DNA of 64,000 bases from Bhargavaea sp. CC-171006 (GCF_009761675.1 NZ_QUZH01000003.1:62001-126000); one strand, 5' to 3'. Counted from the first letter of the stretch, positions 42,737-56,076 are shown. Numbers and translations: made by a program. The notes: a model not told the origin generated them from the sequence alone.

Positions 42737-43354
42737 TCACTTCTGGATAACGCCGCAGGCGATCCGCTCACCGGCGTCCCCGGACGGCTGCGAGGTGTAA
42801 TCATCCTCTCCGCCATGGATGACGAGCGCTGTGCCCTCTTCTGTGAACAGGGTATTGTCGGCATCTTCCTGCAGGGAGATCTGATCCGTGTCGAACTCTA
42901 CATTCGCCGTGCCGTCTTCACCAACTTCTATATTCTCGAAATCACCGGCATGAGGGCCGTTTTCGCTGTCCTTGCCGTGTTCAGTGCCGCCGGGGTTATA
43001 GTGGCCGCCGGCTGACTCAAAGTCGGGTGCTTCACAGCTTCCTTTCTCATGCACATGGAAAGCGTGTGTGCCGGCCGGAAGGTTTTCGACGGCCAGTTCC
43101 ACATGGACGGTTCCTTCACCAAGATCACTGAACACCGCCTGACCCGCCGGTTGTCCTTCCACATCCTCCAACTGCACAAGAACATCCTCCGCCGGATTAT
43201 GGCCGGTATCCTCCTGCACGGTTTCTGTTTTTTCGGTGTCCTCGGTGCCCGTGTCCGTTTCTCCATTGTCCGTCCCCTGGTCCTGTCCTCCGCAGCCGGC
43301 CAATACTGCCGCCAGCAATCCGCTTGCCATTCCTCCAACCCACAGCTTCTTCAT
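42737..43354 (-). CDS. sodC: Lipoprotein Cu,Zn superoxide dismutase
   Basis: This 205-residue protein starts MKKLWVGGMASGLLAAVLAGC, a lipoprotein signal with lipobox LAGC. An acidic linker follows, then the SOD domain. All metal ligands appear present: FHVHE, SAGGHYNP, TEHGK, GPHAGD and LVIHGGEDD. B. subtilis YojM is the related protein but is known for altered copper ligands, whereas this copy looks complete. It would be anchored outside the membrane and remove superoxide there. GGGAGAGG precedes the ATG. Confidence 0.92.
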   Translation of the reverse strand: MKKLWVGGMASGLLAAVLAGCGGQDQGTDNGETDTGTEDTEKTETVQEDTGHNPAEDVLVQLEDVEGQPAGQAVFSDLGEGTVHVELAVENLPAGTHAFHVHEKGSCEAPDFESAGGHYNPGGTEHGKDSENGPHAGDFENIEVGEDGTANVEFDTDQISLQEDADNTLFTEEGTALVIHGGEDDYTSQPSGDAGERIACGVIQK

Positions 43355-43525
43355 TTACACCTCTCCCTTCAAAAATACGCTCCCTCTTCTATTGACCAAG
43401 AGGACATGAATAAACCGGGAGAGAAGGTCTGTTTATGTAACGTCAATAAAGGCCGGAAGTAACGATAGCTGTGATAAGTTCCCCGCTTCAAGATAAAGAC
43501 TAATAGATTTGACCCAATGGGCGGT

Positions 43526-43610
43526 GAATCCATATGCTGTCGTGAGTTTACATGTTGGTTGCCCGAGTCTGCATGTTCCGTCCCTGAGATTGCACATTCA
43601 CCACCACGCA
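43526..43610. repeat. Intergenic phased repeat array C, about 21-bp period, core (A/G)CATGTT
   Basis: Four units have cores at 43531 (CATATGCTG), 43551 (CATGTTGGT), 43572 (CATGTTCCG) and 43593 (CACATTCAC), with steps of 20, 21 and 21. The middle two share GAGTYTRCATGTT. The array lies 3' of gatB beyond its terminator and upstream of sodC. It is the weakest of the six arrays. The rest of the 302-bp gap (43355-43525) holds the sodC leader and nothing else I recognise. Confidence 0.65.
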
Positions 43611-43623
43611 ACCCTATCCAAAG

Positions 43624-43649
43624 CAAAAAGACCGCCCAAAAGGACGGTC
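43624..43649 (-). terminator. Terminator of the gatCAB genes
   Basis: AGACCGtCC / GGgCGGTCT stem 8 bases past the gatB stop, followed by TTTTTGCTTT on the minus strand. Confidence 0.85.
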
Positions 43650-43656
43650 TCCGAAA

Positions 43657-45087
43657 TCAGCGTTTGCGGATTTCCTGGTTGATGAGTTTGTTGACGAGCG
43701 GCGGGTTCGCCTGGCCTTTCGTCGCTTTCATGACCTGGCCGACGAGGAAGCCGACGGCACGGTCTTTCCCTTCCTTGAAGTCGTCGATCGACTGCTGGTT
43801 ATTATCCAGCACTTCGGTGACGACTTTCAGGAGTTCGCCTTCGTCGGAGATCTGGACGAGGCCCTTCTCCTTGACGATCTTCTCCGCGTCGCCGCCGTTG
43901 TCGGCGAGTTCTTTGAACACTTTCTTCGCGATCTTCGAGGAGATCGTGCCTTCCTCGATGAGCTTGATCATGCCCGCGAGGTTGTTCGGCGTGAGGCCGG
44001 TGTCGGAAAGCTCTTTCTGGTTCGTGTTCATGTAGGCGGAAACCTCGCCCATGAGCCAGTTGGAAGCCAGCTTCGCGTCAGCGCCGGCCTGGACCGTCGC
44101 GTCGAAGAAGTCGGACATGTCCTTTGTGAGCGTCAGGACCATCGCGTCGTATGCCGGGAGGCCAAGTTCGCTCACGTAGCGCTCTTTCCGGGCATCCGGA
44201 AGTTCCGGAATTTCTGCACGGATGCGCTCCATCCACTCATCGTCGATGGACAGGTCGGTAAGGTCCGGTTCCGGGAAGTAGCGGTAGTCGTCGGAGCCTT
44301 CCTTGACACGCATGAGGATCGTCTTGCCGGTGGACTCGTCGAACCGGCGGGTCTCCTGTTCAATGATGCCACCTGCAAGCAGCACTTCCGCCTGGCGCTT
44401 CTGTTCGTGCTCGAGGCCCCTGCGGACGAAGTTGAAGGAGTTCAGGTTCTTCAGCTCGGCTTTCGTGCCGAACTCTTCCTGGCCATAAGGACGCAGCGAG
44501 ATGTTGGCGTCACAGCGAAGAGAGCCTTCTTCCATCTTCACGTCGGAAACGCCCGTGTACTGGACGATCGATTTCAGCTTTTCAAGATACGCGTAAGCCT
44601 CTTCCGGCGTGCGGATGTCCGGCTCGGAAACGATCTCGATCAGCGGCGTGCCCTGGCGGTTGTAGTCGACGAGGGAGTAGCCTTTGTCGGTGTGGTTCAG
44701 CTTGCCCGCATCTTCTTCGAGGTGGAGGCGCGTGATGCCGATGCGCTTTTTCTTGCCCTCGACCTCAATCTCGATCCAGCCGTGCTCGCCGATCGGCTTG
44801 TCGAACTGGGAGATCTGGTAAGCTTTCGGGTTGTCCGGATAGAAGTAGTTCTTCCGGTCAAACTTCGTCTCCTGATTGATCTCGCAGTTCAGGGCCATCG
44901 CGGCCTTCATGGCGAACTCGACAGCGCGCTTATTGAGCACCGGGAGAACGCCCGGATAGCCGAGGTCGATGACATGTGTATTGGTGTTCGGTCCCGCGCC
45001 GAAATGGTTCGGAGCCGGGGAGAAAATCTTCGAGTCTGTTTTCAGTTCAACGTGGACTTCAAGTCCGATGACGGTTTCAAAGTTCAT
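43657..45087 (-). CDS. gatB: Asp-tRNA(Asn)/Glu-tRNA(Gln) amidotransferase subunit B
   Basis: This 476-residue protein begins [20 protein letters not shown], the GatB signature, and contains [19 protein letters not shown]-type tRNA/kinase-site sequence and a C-terminal YqeY-like helical tail (from about 330). It phosphorylates the misacylated tRNA carboxyl before amidation by GatA. Its start overlaps the gatA stop by four bases. It is the last gene of the gatCAB unit. Confidence 0.96.
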   Translation of the reverse strand: MNFETVIGLEVHVELKTDSKIFSPAPNHFGAGPNTNTHVIDLGYPGVLPVLNKRAVEFAMKAAMALNCEINQETKFDRKNYFYPDNPKAYQISQFDKPIGEHGWIEIEVEGKKKRIGITRLHLEEDAGKLNHTDKGYSLVDYNRQGTPLIEIVSEPDIRTPEEAYAYLEKLKSIVQYTGVSDVKMEEGSLRCDANISLRPYGQEEFGTKAELKNLNSFNFVRRGLEHEQKRQAEVLLAGGIIEQETRRFDESTGKTILMRVKEGSDDYRYFPEPDLTDLSIDDEWMERIRAEIPELPDARKERYVSELGLPAYDAMVLTLTKDMSDFFDATVQAGADAKLASNWLMGEVSAYMNTNQKELSDTGLTPNNLAGMIKLIEEGTISSKIAKKVFKELADNGGDAEKIVKEKGLVQISDEGELLKVVTEVLDNNQQSIDDFKEGKDRAVGFLVGQVMKATKGQANPPLVNKLINQEIRKR

Positions 45088-46553
45088 TGTTCCAATCCCT
45101 CCCGAATTTCCGGCATCCGCTTGTGGAAGTCGGTCGACTGCTCGAACGCGTGAGCGACACGGTAGACGGTCGACTCGTCAAAGTGGCGGCCGATGATCTG
45201 GAGGCCGAGCGGCAGGCCATTATCGAATCCGCAAGGGACCGAAATCGCCGGTACGCCGGCAAGGTTGACCGGAATCGTCAGGATGTCGTTCGCGTACATC
45301 GTGAGCGGATCGTCGATCTGTTCACCGAGCTTGAACGCAGGGGTCGGCGAAGTCGGGCCGATGACGACGTCGTACTTCTCGAATGCGTTCGTGAAGTCGT
45401 CGCGCACGAGTGTGCGGACCTTCTGTGCCTTTTTGTAGTAGGCGTCGTAGAAGCCGGAGCTGAGGGCGAATGTGCCGAGCATGATCCGGGTTTTGACTTC
45501 GTCGCCGAAGCCTTCGGAACGGGTCTGCTTGTAGAGGTCTTCCAGGTTCTCGATGCCTTCCGCGCGGTATCCGTAGCGGATGCCGTCAAAACGTGCCAGG
45601 TTCGAGGATGCTTCGGAAGAGCTCAGCAGGTAGTAGGCAGGAAGCGCGTACTTCGTATGAGGCAGCGACACTTCCTCCACTTCCGCACCAAGCGATTCCA
45701 GAACTTTGATGGCGTCTTTGACCGCGTTGCGGGACGCTTCCCCGACGCCTTCACCGAGGTACTCTGAAGCGATGCCGATCTTGAGGCCTTTGATGTCGCC
45801 AGTCAGTGCCGATGCAAAGTCCGGCACGTCGATATCGAACGACGTGGAGTCAAACGGGTCATGGCCGGAGATCGCGGACAGCAGGAATGCGTTGTCCTCG
45901 ACCGTGCGTGTGATCGGGCCGATCTGGTCAAGAGATGAAGCGAACGCGACCAGGCCGTAGCGCGATACGCGGCCGTATGTCGGCTTCATGCCGACGACGC
46001 CGCAGTAGGCCGCCGGCTGGCGGATGGAACCGCCTGTGTCGGTGCCGAGCGTGAACGGCACTTCGCCTGCTGCAACCGCAGCGGCGGAGCCGCCGGACGA
46101 GCCGCCCGGGACATAGTCAAGATTCCAAGGGTTCGCCGTCTTTTTGTAATACGAGGTCTCGGTAGAGCCGCCCATTGCGAATTCGTCCATGTTCACCTTG
46201 CCGACTGTGATCAGGCCTGCATCATCAAGCTTTTTCGCAGCCGTCGCATGGTAGATCGGGTCAAAACCGCCGAGCATGCGGCTCGCGCACGTCGTCTCGA
46301 GGCCTTCTGTCACGATGTTGTCTTTCACGCCGACCGGCAGGCCGTGAAGCGGGCCGCGCTGGTCCGCCGGCGTGTTGTCGAGCTCGGCGGCACGCGCCTT
46401 TGCCTGCTCTTCATTGAGCGCAAGGAAGGCCTTGACGTCGCCGTCGACTTTGCCGATGCGGCGGAACGCCTCGTCCGTCAGTTCGACGGCGGACACTTCC
46501 TTGCTATGTAGGAGCTGCTGGAGCTCTTTAGCGGAATGATTGAATAGCGTCAT
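45084..46553 (-). CDS. gatA: Asp-tRNA(Asn)/Glu-tRNA(Gln) amidotransferase subunit A
   Basis: This 489-residue amidase has the Ser-cisSer-Lys triad: lysine in [10 protein letters not shown] and the serines in [16 protein letters not shown], followed by [18 protein letters not shown]. It produces ammonia from glutamine and passes it to GatB. It starts 25 bases after the gatC stop. Confidence 0.96.
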   Translation of the reverse strand: MTLFNHSAKELQQLLHSKEVSAVELTDEAFRRIGKVDGDVKAFLALNEEQAKARAAELDNTPADQRGPLHGLPVGVKDNIVTEGLETTCASRMLGGFDPIYHATAAKKLDDAGLITVGKVNMDEFAMGGSTETSYYKKTANPWNLDYVPGGSSGGSAAAVAAGEVPFTLGTDTGGSIRQPAAYCGVVGMKPTYGRVSRYGLVAFASSLDQIGPITRTVEDNAFLLSAISGHDPFDSTSFDIDVPDFASALTGDIKGLKIGIASEYLGEGVGEASRNAVKDAIKVLESLGAEVEEVSLPHTKYALPAYYLLSSSEASSNLARFDGIRYGYRAEGIENLEDLYKQTRSEGFGDEVKTRIMLGTFALSSGFYDAYYKKAQKVRTLVRDDFTNAFEKYDVVIGPTSPTPAFKLGEQIDDPLTMYANDILTIPVNLAGVPAISVPCGFDNGLPLGLQIIGRHFDESTVYRVAHAFEQSTDFHKRMPEIREGLEQ

Positions 46554-46577
46554 CTTTCTGTTTTCCTCCTCTGTCCG

Positions 46578-46868
46578 TCAGCCCAGGATGGACGGCACTT
46601 TGACCATGCCATCTTCATGCTCGGGTACGTTTTTCAGCATCAGGTCGCGGTCGAGCCCTTTGGACGGCTTGTCCTCCCGGAGCACATTCACGAGCGGTAC
46701 CGGGTGTGTCGTCGGTTCGACGCCCGATGTGTCCACTTCGTTCAACTGCTCGGCAAACTCGATGATCGATGCAAGTTTTTCGGTGTAATGTTCCGCTTCT
46801 TCCTCGGTGATGGCGAGCCGTGCGAGATTCGCGACGTGCTTCACCTGATCCTTTGTGATCACTGCCAT
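46578..46868 (-). CDS. gatC: Asp-tRNA(Asn)/Glu-tRNA(Gln) amidotransferase subunit C
   Basis: This 96-residue protein starts [20 protein letters not shown], the GatC signature, and ends [12 protein letters not shown]. It wraps around GatA and stabilises the complex. The ATG at 46868 is preceded by GGAGGAG; the open frame extends five codons upstream. It begins about 70 bases after the camS stop with no terminator between. Confidence 0.95.
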   Translation of the reverse strand: MAVITKDQVKHVANLARLAITEEEAEHYTEKLASIIEFAEQLNEVDTSGVEPTTHPVPLVNVLREDKPSKGLDRDLMLKNVPEHEDGMVKVPSILG

Positions 46869-46937
46869 AACTGTCTCCTCCAATCGTGCAAAATATCCTC
46901 TGTCTCTGCCTCCGCTATCATATCACGAAAGCCATCA

Positions 46938-48029
46938 TCAGTTATGATAAATATGGGTGTACGGCTCGGCTTCCCCGCGCTTCTTCACGATGAGCGCTTC
47001 CGGTCCTTTCGTCGAGGTGATGCTCACCTCCACATGAATATCCGGGAAGTGATCCACGAGCAGCCCGGTCAGGTATTGGGTGAAGCCGATGATTTCCGCA
47101 TTGCCGTAGAACTCGATCGGAACGTCGATGTCGAGCGAGGCAATTTGTCCATCCTTATAGAAGCCTGTGCCGATGACGTTGACGAAGGATGAAAAGTACT
47201 TCTCGACATCCTGCTTGAGATTCCGGAAGCCCGTGTCGACGTCCCGGTAGCGATCCTCGCTGGAGCTTGTCGGGAACAGCACATATTCCTCATTGACAGA
47301 GTCCCATCCCGACAGCACGTCCTTGCCCTTTTCCGCCACCCCTGTGGCAAAATAGTTCCCCGGAACGATATCGTCTTTCGGGCTCTGCCTGAACAGGCCG
47401 ATGATAATCGGCACTTCCTGCAAACCTTCGATGCCCCGCATGCGCTTGACGATCTGTGCAGCGGCTTTTTTGCCGTTTTCCTCGACCTGTGCGGCAGAAA
47501 GCTTGTCGCCGGTAACGGTATTCACCGTATTCAGCGCGATTGCGAGCGAGACTCCCTCAAGGCGGATCTTGTCCTCCGCCGTGCGTTTCAGGTAGTTCTG
47601 CTCAAGGATATGGGCGATGTAACGCGGGGATTCATTGCCCGCCGGGTTCAGGCCTTCAGGATTATTTTCTTCATCCTTGCCGCCCAGCCAGGAAAGGATG
47701 GTTTCCTGGTCGAGGTACTGGCCTTCCTGGTAATAGTATTCGTCAGTCGGGAAGTGCTGCCGTGACAGGCGCATCAGCCCGCCCTCGACTTCCGCGATAT
47801 TGTACTGCGAGTTCAGCATGCTCACGACAAGGCCGTATGATGCGCTTTTCTTATAAGGCAGGAGCATCCGGTAGTATTCTTCCTCCAGCTGGTGGGTCGG
47901 AATGATGACCCGCGTCTCCTGCTCCTCTTTTGCCTGGTCCGTTGCCTCTTCCGGCTGGTCGCTCTTCGGCATGCAGCCGGAAAGCAGCAGCGCGGCGATG
48001 GCGGCCGCGGTGATTGTCTTGATCTTCAC
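46938..48029 (-). CDS. camS: CamS-family sex-pheromone-like lipoprotein
   Basis: This 363-residue lipoprotein has the signal MKIKTITAAAIAALLLSGC with lipobox LLSGC and a C-terminal CamS domain (MRGIEGLQEVPIIIGLFRQ, FFSSFVNVIGTG-type segments). In enterococci the signal peptide of the homologue yields the pheromone cAM373; in Bacillus (YerH) function is unknown. It lies 20 bases after ligA in the conserved pcrB-pcrA-ligA-camS order. Confidence 0.93.
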   Translation of the reverse strand: MKIKTITAAAIAALLLSGCMPKSDQPEEATDQAKEEQETRVIIPTHQLEEEYYRMLLPYKKSASYGLVVSMLNSQYNIAEVEGGLMRLSRQHFPTDEYYYQEGQYLDQETILSWLGGKDEENNPEGLNPAGNESPRYIAHILEQNYLKRTAEDKIRLEGVSLAIALNTVNTVTGDKLSAAQVEENGKKAAAQIVKRMRGIEGLQEVPIIIGLFRQSPKDDIVPGNYFATGVAEKGKDVLSGWDSVNEEYVLFPTSSSEDRYRDVDTGFRNLKQDVEKYFSSFVNVIGTGFYKDGQIASLDIDVPIEFYGNAEIIGFTQYLTGLLVDHFPDIHVEVSITSTKGPEALIVKKRGEAEPYTHIYHN

Positions 48030-48048
48030 TGGTGCAGATCCCCTTTGG

Positions 48049-50217
<2,169 letters not shown>

Positions 50218-50220
50218 CTC

Positions 50221-52473
50221 TTACGCCTTTTCGATCGGTGCGAATTTGGCGAGGAGGCGCTTGATGCCGACCGGTTCCGGGAAGGCGATGTCGAGCTCTT
50301 TGTCTTCCCCTTCTCCGCGGACGCTGACGACCATGCCTTCGCCCCACTTTTTGTGCTTCGCTTTGTCGCCGGCTTGCCAGCCGACGGAGGCACCGTTTTT
50401 GCGTGCGGACGGGCGCCGGACGGCTGGGCGTGCCGCAGGGCGGCCGCCGAACCCGCCGCCGGAGATCGGCGTGCGGCTGTAGTCCGGCTGTGAGCCGCCG
50501 GCGCCGACAGTTTCGATGATGTCCTGGGAGATTTCAGTGATGAAGCGGGACGGGCTGTTATAGCTTGTCCGTCCGTAGAGCGTGCGATACTGCGCGGACG
50601 TGAGGAACAGCTTCTCTTCCGCCCGGGTGATGCCGACATAGGCAAGCCGCCGCTCTTCTTCCATCTCATCATCGTCGCCTATCGAGCGGGAGTGCGGGAA
50701 GACGTTTTCCTCCATCCCGATGATGAAGACGACCGGGAATTCGAGCCCCTTCGCCGAGTGCATCGTCATGAGGACGATCTGCTCGTTCGACGCGTTTTCT
50801 TCCTTATCTAGGGAGTCGATGTCCGCGATCAGCGCGAGGTCGGTCAGGAATGCGACCAGTGACTTGTCGCCTTCGTCTTCATCGGCGCGCTTCTCGAAGG
50901 ACTCCGTGACGGACAGGAATTCGTTGATGTTCTCAAGGCGGCTTTCCGACTCGATCGTCTTCTCGTTGTTCAGCATCGCGCGGTAGCCGGACTTCTCGAG
51001 CACTTCCTCGACGAGTTCGGTGACCGAAAGGAATTCCTGCATCTGCGTGAATCCTGCAATCAGGTCGCGGAACCCGGCCGCCTGGTTGATGGCGCGTGGC
51101 TGGAGGCCCGGGATAAAGTCGACTTCCTTGAGCGCATCAAAGATCGACAGGTCGTTCTGGATTGCATAGGCCGCAATCTTATCGAATGTCGTCGCCCCGA
51201 TGCTGCGCTTCGGCTCATTGATGATCCGCGCAAGCGACAGGTCGTCGTCGTTGTTCGCGATCAGCCGGAGATAGGCAAGCAGGTCCTTGATCTCCTTGCG
51301 GTCGTAGAACTTCGTGCCTCCGACGATCGTGTAATCCAAGTTCGACTTGACAAGGTATTCCTCGATCATCCGGGACTGGGCGTTTGTCCGGTAGAGGACG
51401 GCGAAGTCGGTAAGCTTGCGGTTCTCCTTTTCCTGCAGCTCGAGGATCTTCGAGACGACAAACTGGGACTCGTCCTTTTCATCGGACGCTTTGTAGACGT
51501 AGATGTGCTCCCCTTCGGCGTTTTCCGTCCGGAGGTTTTTGTCATAACGGCTCGAGTTGTTCTTGATGACGTCGTTGGCCGCCTTCAGGATCCGCTGTGT
51601 GGAACGATAGTTCTGCTCGAGCATGATGACTTTCGCGTCCGGATAGTCTTTCTCGAACGACAGGATGTTGCCGATGTCGGCCCCCCGCCATCTGTAGATC
51701 GACTGGTCAGAATCGCCGACGACGCACAGGTTCTTGAACTTGTCGGCAAGCATGCGGACCAGTTTGTACTGCGCGTGGTTCGTATCCTGATACTCGTCCA
51801 CGTGGATGTATTGGAACTTGTTCTGGTAGAACTCAAGCACTTCCGGCATCTGCTCGAACAATTTGATTGTGACCATGATCAGGTCATCGAAGTCGAGCGA
51901 CTGGTTTTTTCGGAGGCGCTTTTCATAAGCGGCATACACTTCGCCGGCCGTTTTCTCGAACGGGTTGAACTGATTCGCCTGTTCCTGGAACGACTTCGCG
52001 TCAATCAATTCGTTTTTCGCGTTTGAAATCGTCCCGAGAAGCGAGCGCGGCTCGTATTGTTTCGGGTCGAGGTTCTGCTCTTTCAGGATGTTCTTGATGA
52101 CGGTCAGCTGATCGGAGCCGTCGAGGATCGAGAAGTTCTTGGAGTAGCCGATCCGGTCAATTTCGCGGCGCAGGATCCGGACGCACATCGAGTGGAACGT
52201 CGAGACCCACATGCGCTCGCCCGTGCCAGGCCCGAGCAGGCCGTCGATCCGCTCGCGCATTTCGCGTGCGGCCTTGTTCGTGAATGTGATCGCGAGGATT
52301 TTCGAAGGATACACCTGTTTTTCGACGATCAGGTAGGCGATCCGGTGAGTCAGGACCCGCGTCTTGCCGGATCCCGCTCCGGCCATGATGAGAAGCGGCC
52401 CTTCGGTGGTGCGGACCGCCTTCGCCTGTTCCGGGTTCATGCCATTGAGGAGATTGTTTGAAATGGTTTCCAT
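50221..52473 (-). CDS. pcrA: ATP-dependent DNA helicase PcrA
   Basis: This 750-residue superfamily 1A helicase has Walker [15 protein letters not shown], motif [13 protein letters not shown], motif [17 protein letters not shown], motif IV-VI regions ([25 protein letters not shown]) and a C-terminal Tudor-like domain ([14 protein letters not shown]) that contacts RNA polymerase. It unwinds DNA 3' to 5' in repair and conflict resolution. The C-terminal linker is rich in G, R and P. It lies 68 bases after pcrB. Confidence 0.96.
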   Translation of the reverse strand: METISNNLLNGMNPEQAKAVRTTEGPLLIMAGAGSGKTRVLTHRIAYLIVEKQVYPSKILAITFTNKAAREMRERIDGLLGPGTGERMWVSTFHSMCVRILRREIDRIGYSKNFSILDGSDQLTVIKNILKEQNLDPKQYEPRSLLGTISNAKNELIDAKSFQEQANQFNPFEKTAGEVYAAYEKRLRKNQSLDFDDLIMVTIKLFEQMPEVLEFYQNKFQYIHVDEYQDTNHAQYKLVRMLADKFKNLCVVGDSDQSIYRWRGADIGNILSFEKDYPDAKVIMLEQNYRSTQRILKAANDVIKNNSSRYDKNLRTENAEGEHIYVYKASDEKDESQFVVSKILELQEKENRKLTDFAVLYRTNAQSRMIEEYLVKSNLDYTIVGGTKFYDRKEIKDLLAYLRLIANNDDDLSLARIINEPKRSIGATTFDKIAAYAIQNDLSIFDALKEVDFIPGLQPRAINQAAGFRDLIAGFTQMQEFLSVTELVEEVLEKSGYRAMLNNEKTIESESRLENINEFLSVTESFEKRADEDEGDKSLVAFLTDLALIADIDSLDKEENASNEQIVLMTMHSAKGLEFPVVFIIGMEENVFPHSRSIGDDDEMEEERRLAYVGITRAEEKLFLTSAQYRTLYGRTSYNSPSRFITEISQDIIETVGAGGSQPDYSRTPISGGGFGGRPAARPAVRRPSARKNGASVGWQAGDKAKHKKWGEGMVVSVRGEGEDKELDIAFPEPVGIKRLLAKFAPIEKA

Positions 52474-52541
52474 GGGTGGCTCCTTTCTGATGAAGCGTGC
52501 GAGCAGACGGGAGTTCGCCTCCAGTCTGCTCTATTTTTATA

Positions 52542-53240
52542 TCAAATAGTCTTTTCCGTTTCTTTCACTGCGCGGACGGTTTTCAAAGCCGCTTTCAGGT
52601 CTTCATAGATGATATTTCCGACGACGACCGTGTCTGCGTATCGCGCCATCTCGGCGGCCTGTTCCGCTCCGCGGATGCCGCCGCCATAGACGAGTCGGGT
52701 GTTGTTCAGCACTCGCGCCGTGCGGCTCACCGTCTCCGAGTCGCCATACGTGCCGCTGTACTCCAGGTATAAGACGGGCAGGCGGAAGAAATGCTCCGCA
52801 AGCCGCGCATAGGCGATGACGTCTTCAGTCTCAAGAGGCGCTTTTGCTCCGGTGAGCCTGGCCGCCTTGCAGTCAGGGTTCAGGATGACGTAACCCTCTG
52901 AGAGAATCTCGCTGAAGTCCATAAGGTCGCCGTACTCGCGGATCGCCGCGAACTGATGGCCCTTGACCCAAGAGGCGTCGTCGGTGTTCAGGACGCTCGG
53001 AATGAGGAATCCGTCAAAGCCCGGAGTGATCGCCTCTGCGTCTGATACCTCGAGGACGACCGGCACCGAATACCTGCGGATCCGCATGAGGAGCGCGAGC
53101 ACATTATCAAGTGTCACATTGTCGGTTCCGCCGACGATCAGGCCGTCCGTGCCCGACTCGCACACCCGCTCAAGTGCTTCGTCACTGATCTCCTTGGCCG
53201 GGTCCAGTTTAAAAACATGCCGCCATTCTAGAAACTCCAT
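52542..53240 (-). CDS. pcrB: Heptaprenylglyceryl phosphate synthase
   Basis: This 232-residue TIM-barrel prenyltransferase has FKLDPAKEISDEALERVCES at the start, GTDGLIVGGTDNVT, LYLEYSGTYGDSETV and YGGGIRGAEQAAEMA. It joins heptaprenyl diphosphate to glycerol-1-phosphate, as shown for B. subtilis PcrB. The ATG at 53240 has AGGTGG 9 bases upstream; a long in-frame extension to 53444 runs across array E and is not translated in my view. Confidence 0.94.
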   Translation of the reverse strand: MEFLEWRHVFKLDPAKEISDEALERVCESGTDGLIVGGTDNVTLDNVLALLMRIRRYSVPVVLEVSDAEAITPGFDGFLIPSVLNTDDASWVKGHQFAAIREYGDLMDFSEILSEGYVILNPDCKAARLTGAKAPLETEDVIAYARLAEHFFRLPVLYLEYSGTYGDSETVSRTARVLNNTRLVYGGGIRGAEQAAEMARYADTVVVGNIIYEDLKAALKTVRAVKETEKTI

Positions 53241-53394
53241 GATGCAGTACCACCTGTCTATAGTTTGCGTCCCCCCATTATAACAAAAAAGACTCCATCC
53301 GGCGGCTGTTTTGGGGTCGCCCGGAAAGGAGTGTTTCAGGAGAGGTATTCTTGTGGAGTGAGACGGGAGAAAAGCCCGTTGCAGACAGCGGGTG

Positions 53395-53490
53395 ACCGCG
53401 CATAGGTTTCTATGCGCGGTTTGCGACGTCCTATGCGCGCTCAACCCGTTTCTATGCGCGCTTGCGGGCTTTCTATGCGCGCTTTCCCCT
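53395..53490. repeat. Intergenic phased repeat array E, 21-bp period, core CTATGCGCG, with an inverted first unit
   Basis: Four direct units begin at exactly 53410, 53431, 53452 and 53473; the core is YCTATGCGCG(C/G). A fifth core is inverted at 53395-53405 (ACCGCGCATAG), so with the first direct core it makes a perfect 11-bp hairpin with loop GTTT (53395-53420). The array lies 3' of dsdA and its terminator, and upstream of pcrB. Confidence 0.9.
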
Positions 53491-53504
53491 AGACGAACGT
53501 AAAA

Positions 53505-53527
53505 AACGCCGGCACTCGGCCGGCGTT
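53505..53527 (-). terminator. Terminator overlapping the dsdA stop
   Basis: AACGCCGGC / GCCGGCGTT stem with TTTTTT on the minus strand; the stem begins in the dsdA stop codon. Confidence 0.85.
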
Positions 53528-54863
53528 ACATCCATTGTCTTCCCTTATTAATATACGACTCCATCACATCTTCAGGCACCATTCCACCGCCGGTCGCCCA
53601 GGCGATATGGACGGCCCGGTCCATCCGGTCCTTCATCCCCGGATGAACCAGAGCATCGAACCCGGACTTGGCGACATGCACCGCACCCGGCACACCCGCC
53701 AAAGCGGACGGCTCAAGCCGGATGTCTTCCAGTTCGCTCATCTTCGCCAGCAGCCGATACATCTTGCCGTCATCCACGGTAAACGAACCGGCAAGCAGCC
53801 GTTCCATCACTTTACCGACGAAACCTGACGGGCGGCCGACCGCAAGACCGTCCGCATCCGTCTTGTTGTCCAGGCCGAATTCCTGGACCGATACTTCGTC
53901 ATGCTTTCCGGTGACGAGACCGAGCAGCATGCAAGGCGCATGGGTCGGCTCCGCGAAAAAGCAGTGGACATGGTCTCCGAACACCTGCTTGAGGCCGAAC
54001 GCAATGCCCCCGGGCCCCCCGCCGACGCCGCACGGCAGATAAACGAATAGCGGCCGCTCCTCGCCGATTTCGATCTCCTGCTCCTCCAGTTGCTTTTTCA
54101 GGCGCAACGCGGCGACTGAATAGCCGAAGAACAGGGTCTTCGAGTTCTCATCATCGACAAAGTGGTCATTCGGATCCGCCTCCGACTGGCGGCGTCCTTC
54201 TTCGACTGCCTTGCTGTAGTCGTCCGGATGCTCGATGACATTCACGCCCTTTTCGCGGAGCATGTTCTTTTTCCACTCTTTCGCATCACTCGACATATGG
54301 ACCGTCACCCGGAAGCCCATCTTGGCGCTCATGATGCCGATGCTGAGCCCCAGGTTCCCGGTTGATCCGACCGTGATCGAATACTTGGAGAAGAACTCAC
54401 GGAAGCGGGGTTCGGCGAGCACCGAGTAATCATCCGACTCCTTGAGAAGTCCATGCTCCAGAGCCAGATCCTCCGCATGCTTTAGTACTTCATAGATGCC
54501 GCCGCGCGCCTTCACGGAACCGGAAATCGGCAGATGGCTATCGCACTTGAGCATCAGCTGTCCCGGAATTTCTACTCTGGCCTCCCCTTCCAGCCATTTC
54601 TTCATTTCAGGGATTTCTTTCAACAGCGATTCAATGATGCCGCCAGCAGCTTCTGTCTCCGGAAACACCTTCGCGATGTACGGTGCAAACCGTTTGAGGC
54701 GTGCCTCTGCGTCCTTTACATCACTGATCGATAGGCCGGTCTCTGTCTCATGAACAGACCCGTATATCGGGTTTTCCCAGAACACTTCCTCCGCCTTCAT
54801 GATCTCACCGATGACCGGATGTTCGCCCGTCCACTCTTCAACTGTCTTCCCTGCAATCTTCAT
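53526..54863 (-). CDS. dsdA: D-serine ammonia-lyase
   Basis: This 445-residue PLP enzyme converts D-serine to pyruvate and ammonia. The PLP lysine lies in [15 protein letters not shown], the phosphate-binding loop is [14 protein letters not shown], and [14 protein letters not shown] is the substrate loop, all as in DsdA. Length equals the E. coli enzyme. No dsdC or dsdX gene is adjacent. It is divergent from the MBL hydrolase gene. Confidence 0.93.
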   Translation of the reverse strand: MKIAGKTVEEWTGEHPVIGEIMKAEEVFWENPIYGSVHETETGLSISDVKDAEARLKRFAPYIAKVFPETEAAGGIIESLLKEIPEMKKWLEGEARVEIPGQLMLKCDSHLPISGSVKARGGIYEVLKHAEDLALEHGLLKESDDYSVLAEPRFREFFSKYSITVGSTGNLGLSIGIMSAKMGFRVTVHMSSDAKEWKKNMLREKGVNVIEHPDDYSKAVEEGRRQSEADPNDHFVDDENSKTLFFGYSVAALRLKKQLEEQEIEIGEERPLFVYLPCGVGGGPGGIAFGLKQVFGDHVHCFFAEPTHAPCMLLGLVTGKHDEVSVQEFGLDNKTDADGLAVGRPSGFVGKVMERLLAGSFTVDDGKMYRLLAKMSELEDIRLEPSALAGVPGAVHVAKSGFDALVHPGMKDRMDRAVHIAWATGGGMVPEDVMESYINKGRQWM

Positions 54864-54969
54864 CCTGAATGTCCCCCTTCACAATCTGCTCTCTCTATTA
54901 AAGCAGGAATCCTGTAAACTTTCCCGAATTAATTAATAAAATGAATGACTATTCATCACAAAGGGAGAC

Positions 54970-55779
54970 GTGACTGCCTTGCTCCGTACATACGACCACA
55001 ATAACGTAACCTGCCTTGAACTGACTCACCCGGTCATGGGAAAAGTCTTTTCCTTTCTCACCGACGGCATGCTGGTCGATACCGGCCCGCAATCCCTCGA
55101 AGCTGACATCATGCCCCATCTTGAACAGGCATCTTTCGATCAGATCGTCCTGACACATAGCCACGAAGATCATTCAGGGAATGTCCCGGCCATCCTGAAG
55201 CACCGTGACGTGCCCGTCTTCATTCACGAAAAGGGTATCGGCATCTGTGCCAAGGACACCCCTTACCCTGCCTACCGCCAAGCGGTATGGGGAAAGCGCA
55301 GGCCTTTCATTGCCCAGCCGCTTTCCGAAACAATCCAGTCCCGCACTCGCCAGTTGGCAGTGATTCATACACCCGGACATGCGGAGGACCACATCAGCCT
55401 GTTTGACCCACAGTCCGGCGCTCTCTTCTCCGGTGACCTGTACGTGTCTCCAAAAACGAAGGTGATCATGGCGGATGAATCCATTCCGGATCGGATGAAT
55501 TCAATCCGCAGTCTGCTTGAGCTCGACTTCGGACCGCTTTTTTGCTGCCACGCCGGCTATGTCCCCGACGGTAAGAAAATGCTGCAGCAAAAGCTGGACC
55601 ATCTCGAGTACATCTATGGTGAAGTGGAAGCACTGCATAAAAAGGGCCTCCCGGCCGAAGACATCCGAAAGGCGCTGTATCCAAAAGATTATCCGATTAT
55701 CAGCGTTTCTGGCGGTGAATGGGACTCGTTGCATATCGTGAACTCGGTTATTGCAGACATCAAAAAAACAACACCCTGA
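54970..55779 (+). CDS. MBL-fold metallohydrolase
   Basis: This 269-residue protein has the metal-binding motif THSHEDHSGN (HxHxDH, near residue 61), HTPGHAEDHISLF and FSGDLYVSPKTK, and C-terminal histidine CCHAGYV. It is a glyoxalase II-like or lactonase-like hydrolase of unknown substrate. The GTG at 54970 is two bases from AGGGAG; an in-frame TTG at 54979 is 11 bases from it, so the start is uncertain. Confidence 0.87.
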   Translation: MTALLRTYDHNNVTCLELTHPVMGKVFSFLTDGMLVDTGPQSLEADIMPHLEQASFDQIVLTHSHEDHSGNVPAILKHRDVPVFIHEKGIGICAKDTPYPAYRQAVWGKRRPFIAQPLSETIQSRTRQLAVIHTPGHAEDHISLFDPQSGALFSGDLYVSPKTKVIMADESIPDRMNSIRSLLELDFGPLFCCHAGYVPDGKKMLQQKLDHLEYIYGEVEALHKKGLPAEDIRKALYPKDYPIISVSGGEWDSLHIVNSVIADIKKTTP

Positions 55780-55835
55780 TTAATCGGGTGAATGCGTCGA
55801 ATTGCAACAGCATGGACAGTTAGGAAGCTAAAACC

Positions 55836-55984
55836 ATGAATAACCGTTGGAACAGAATCGTCTACAGGGTCTGGTCGCCAATCTATGACCGCTTCTTTTA
55901 TTCGGGCGGCTTTCTGAAAGCCAGACAACAGGTATTTTCGGATATTGTCTTTTCCGAAGGACAGAAAATTCTTTTCGTCGGAAT
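55836..55984 (+). pseudogene. Class I SAM methyltransferase, 5' fragment
   Basis: After AGGAAG, the frame gives MNNRWNRIVYRVWSPIYDRF, then FYSGGFLKARQQVFSD and GQKILFVG. This is the N-terminus of a UbiE-like methyltransferase up to the first part of motif I (ILFVGxGTG). From about 55984 the sequence continues as IRPLISMCFDG with AT-rich DNA and no methyltransferase similarity. The break falls exactly in the SAM-binding glycine loop, so the product cannot work. Confidence 0.75.
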
Positions 55985-56076
55985 CAGACCCCTAATTAGC
56001 ATGTGTTTTGACGGACGCAAAAGAATTTGTACATCCAAAAATCGTGCTTAAATGACTGCTAAAACGTATTAATAAT

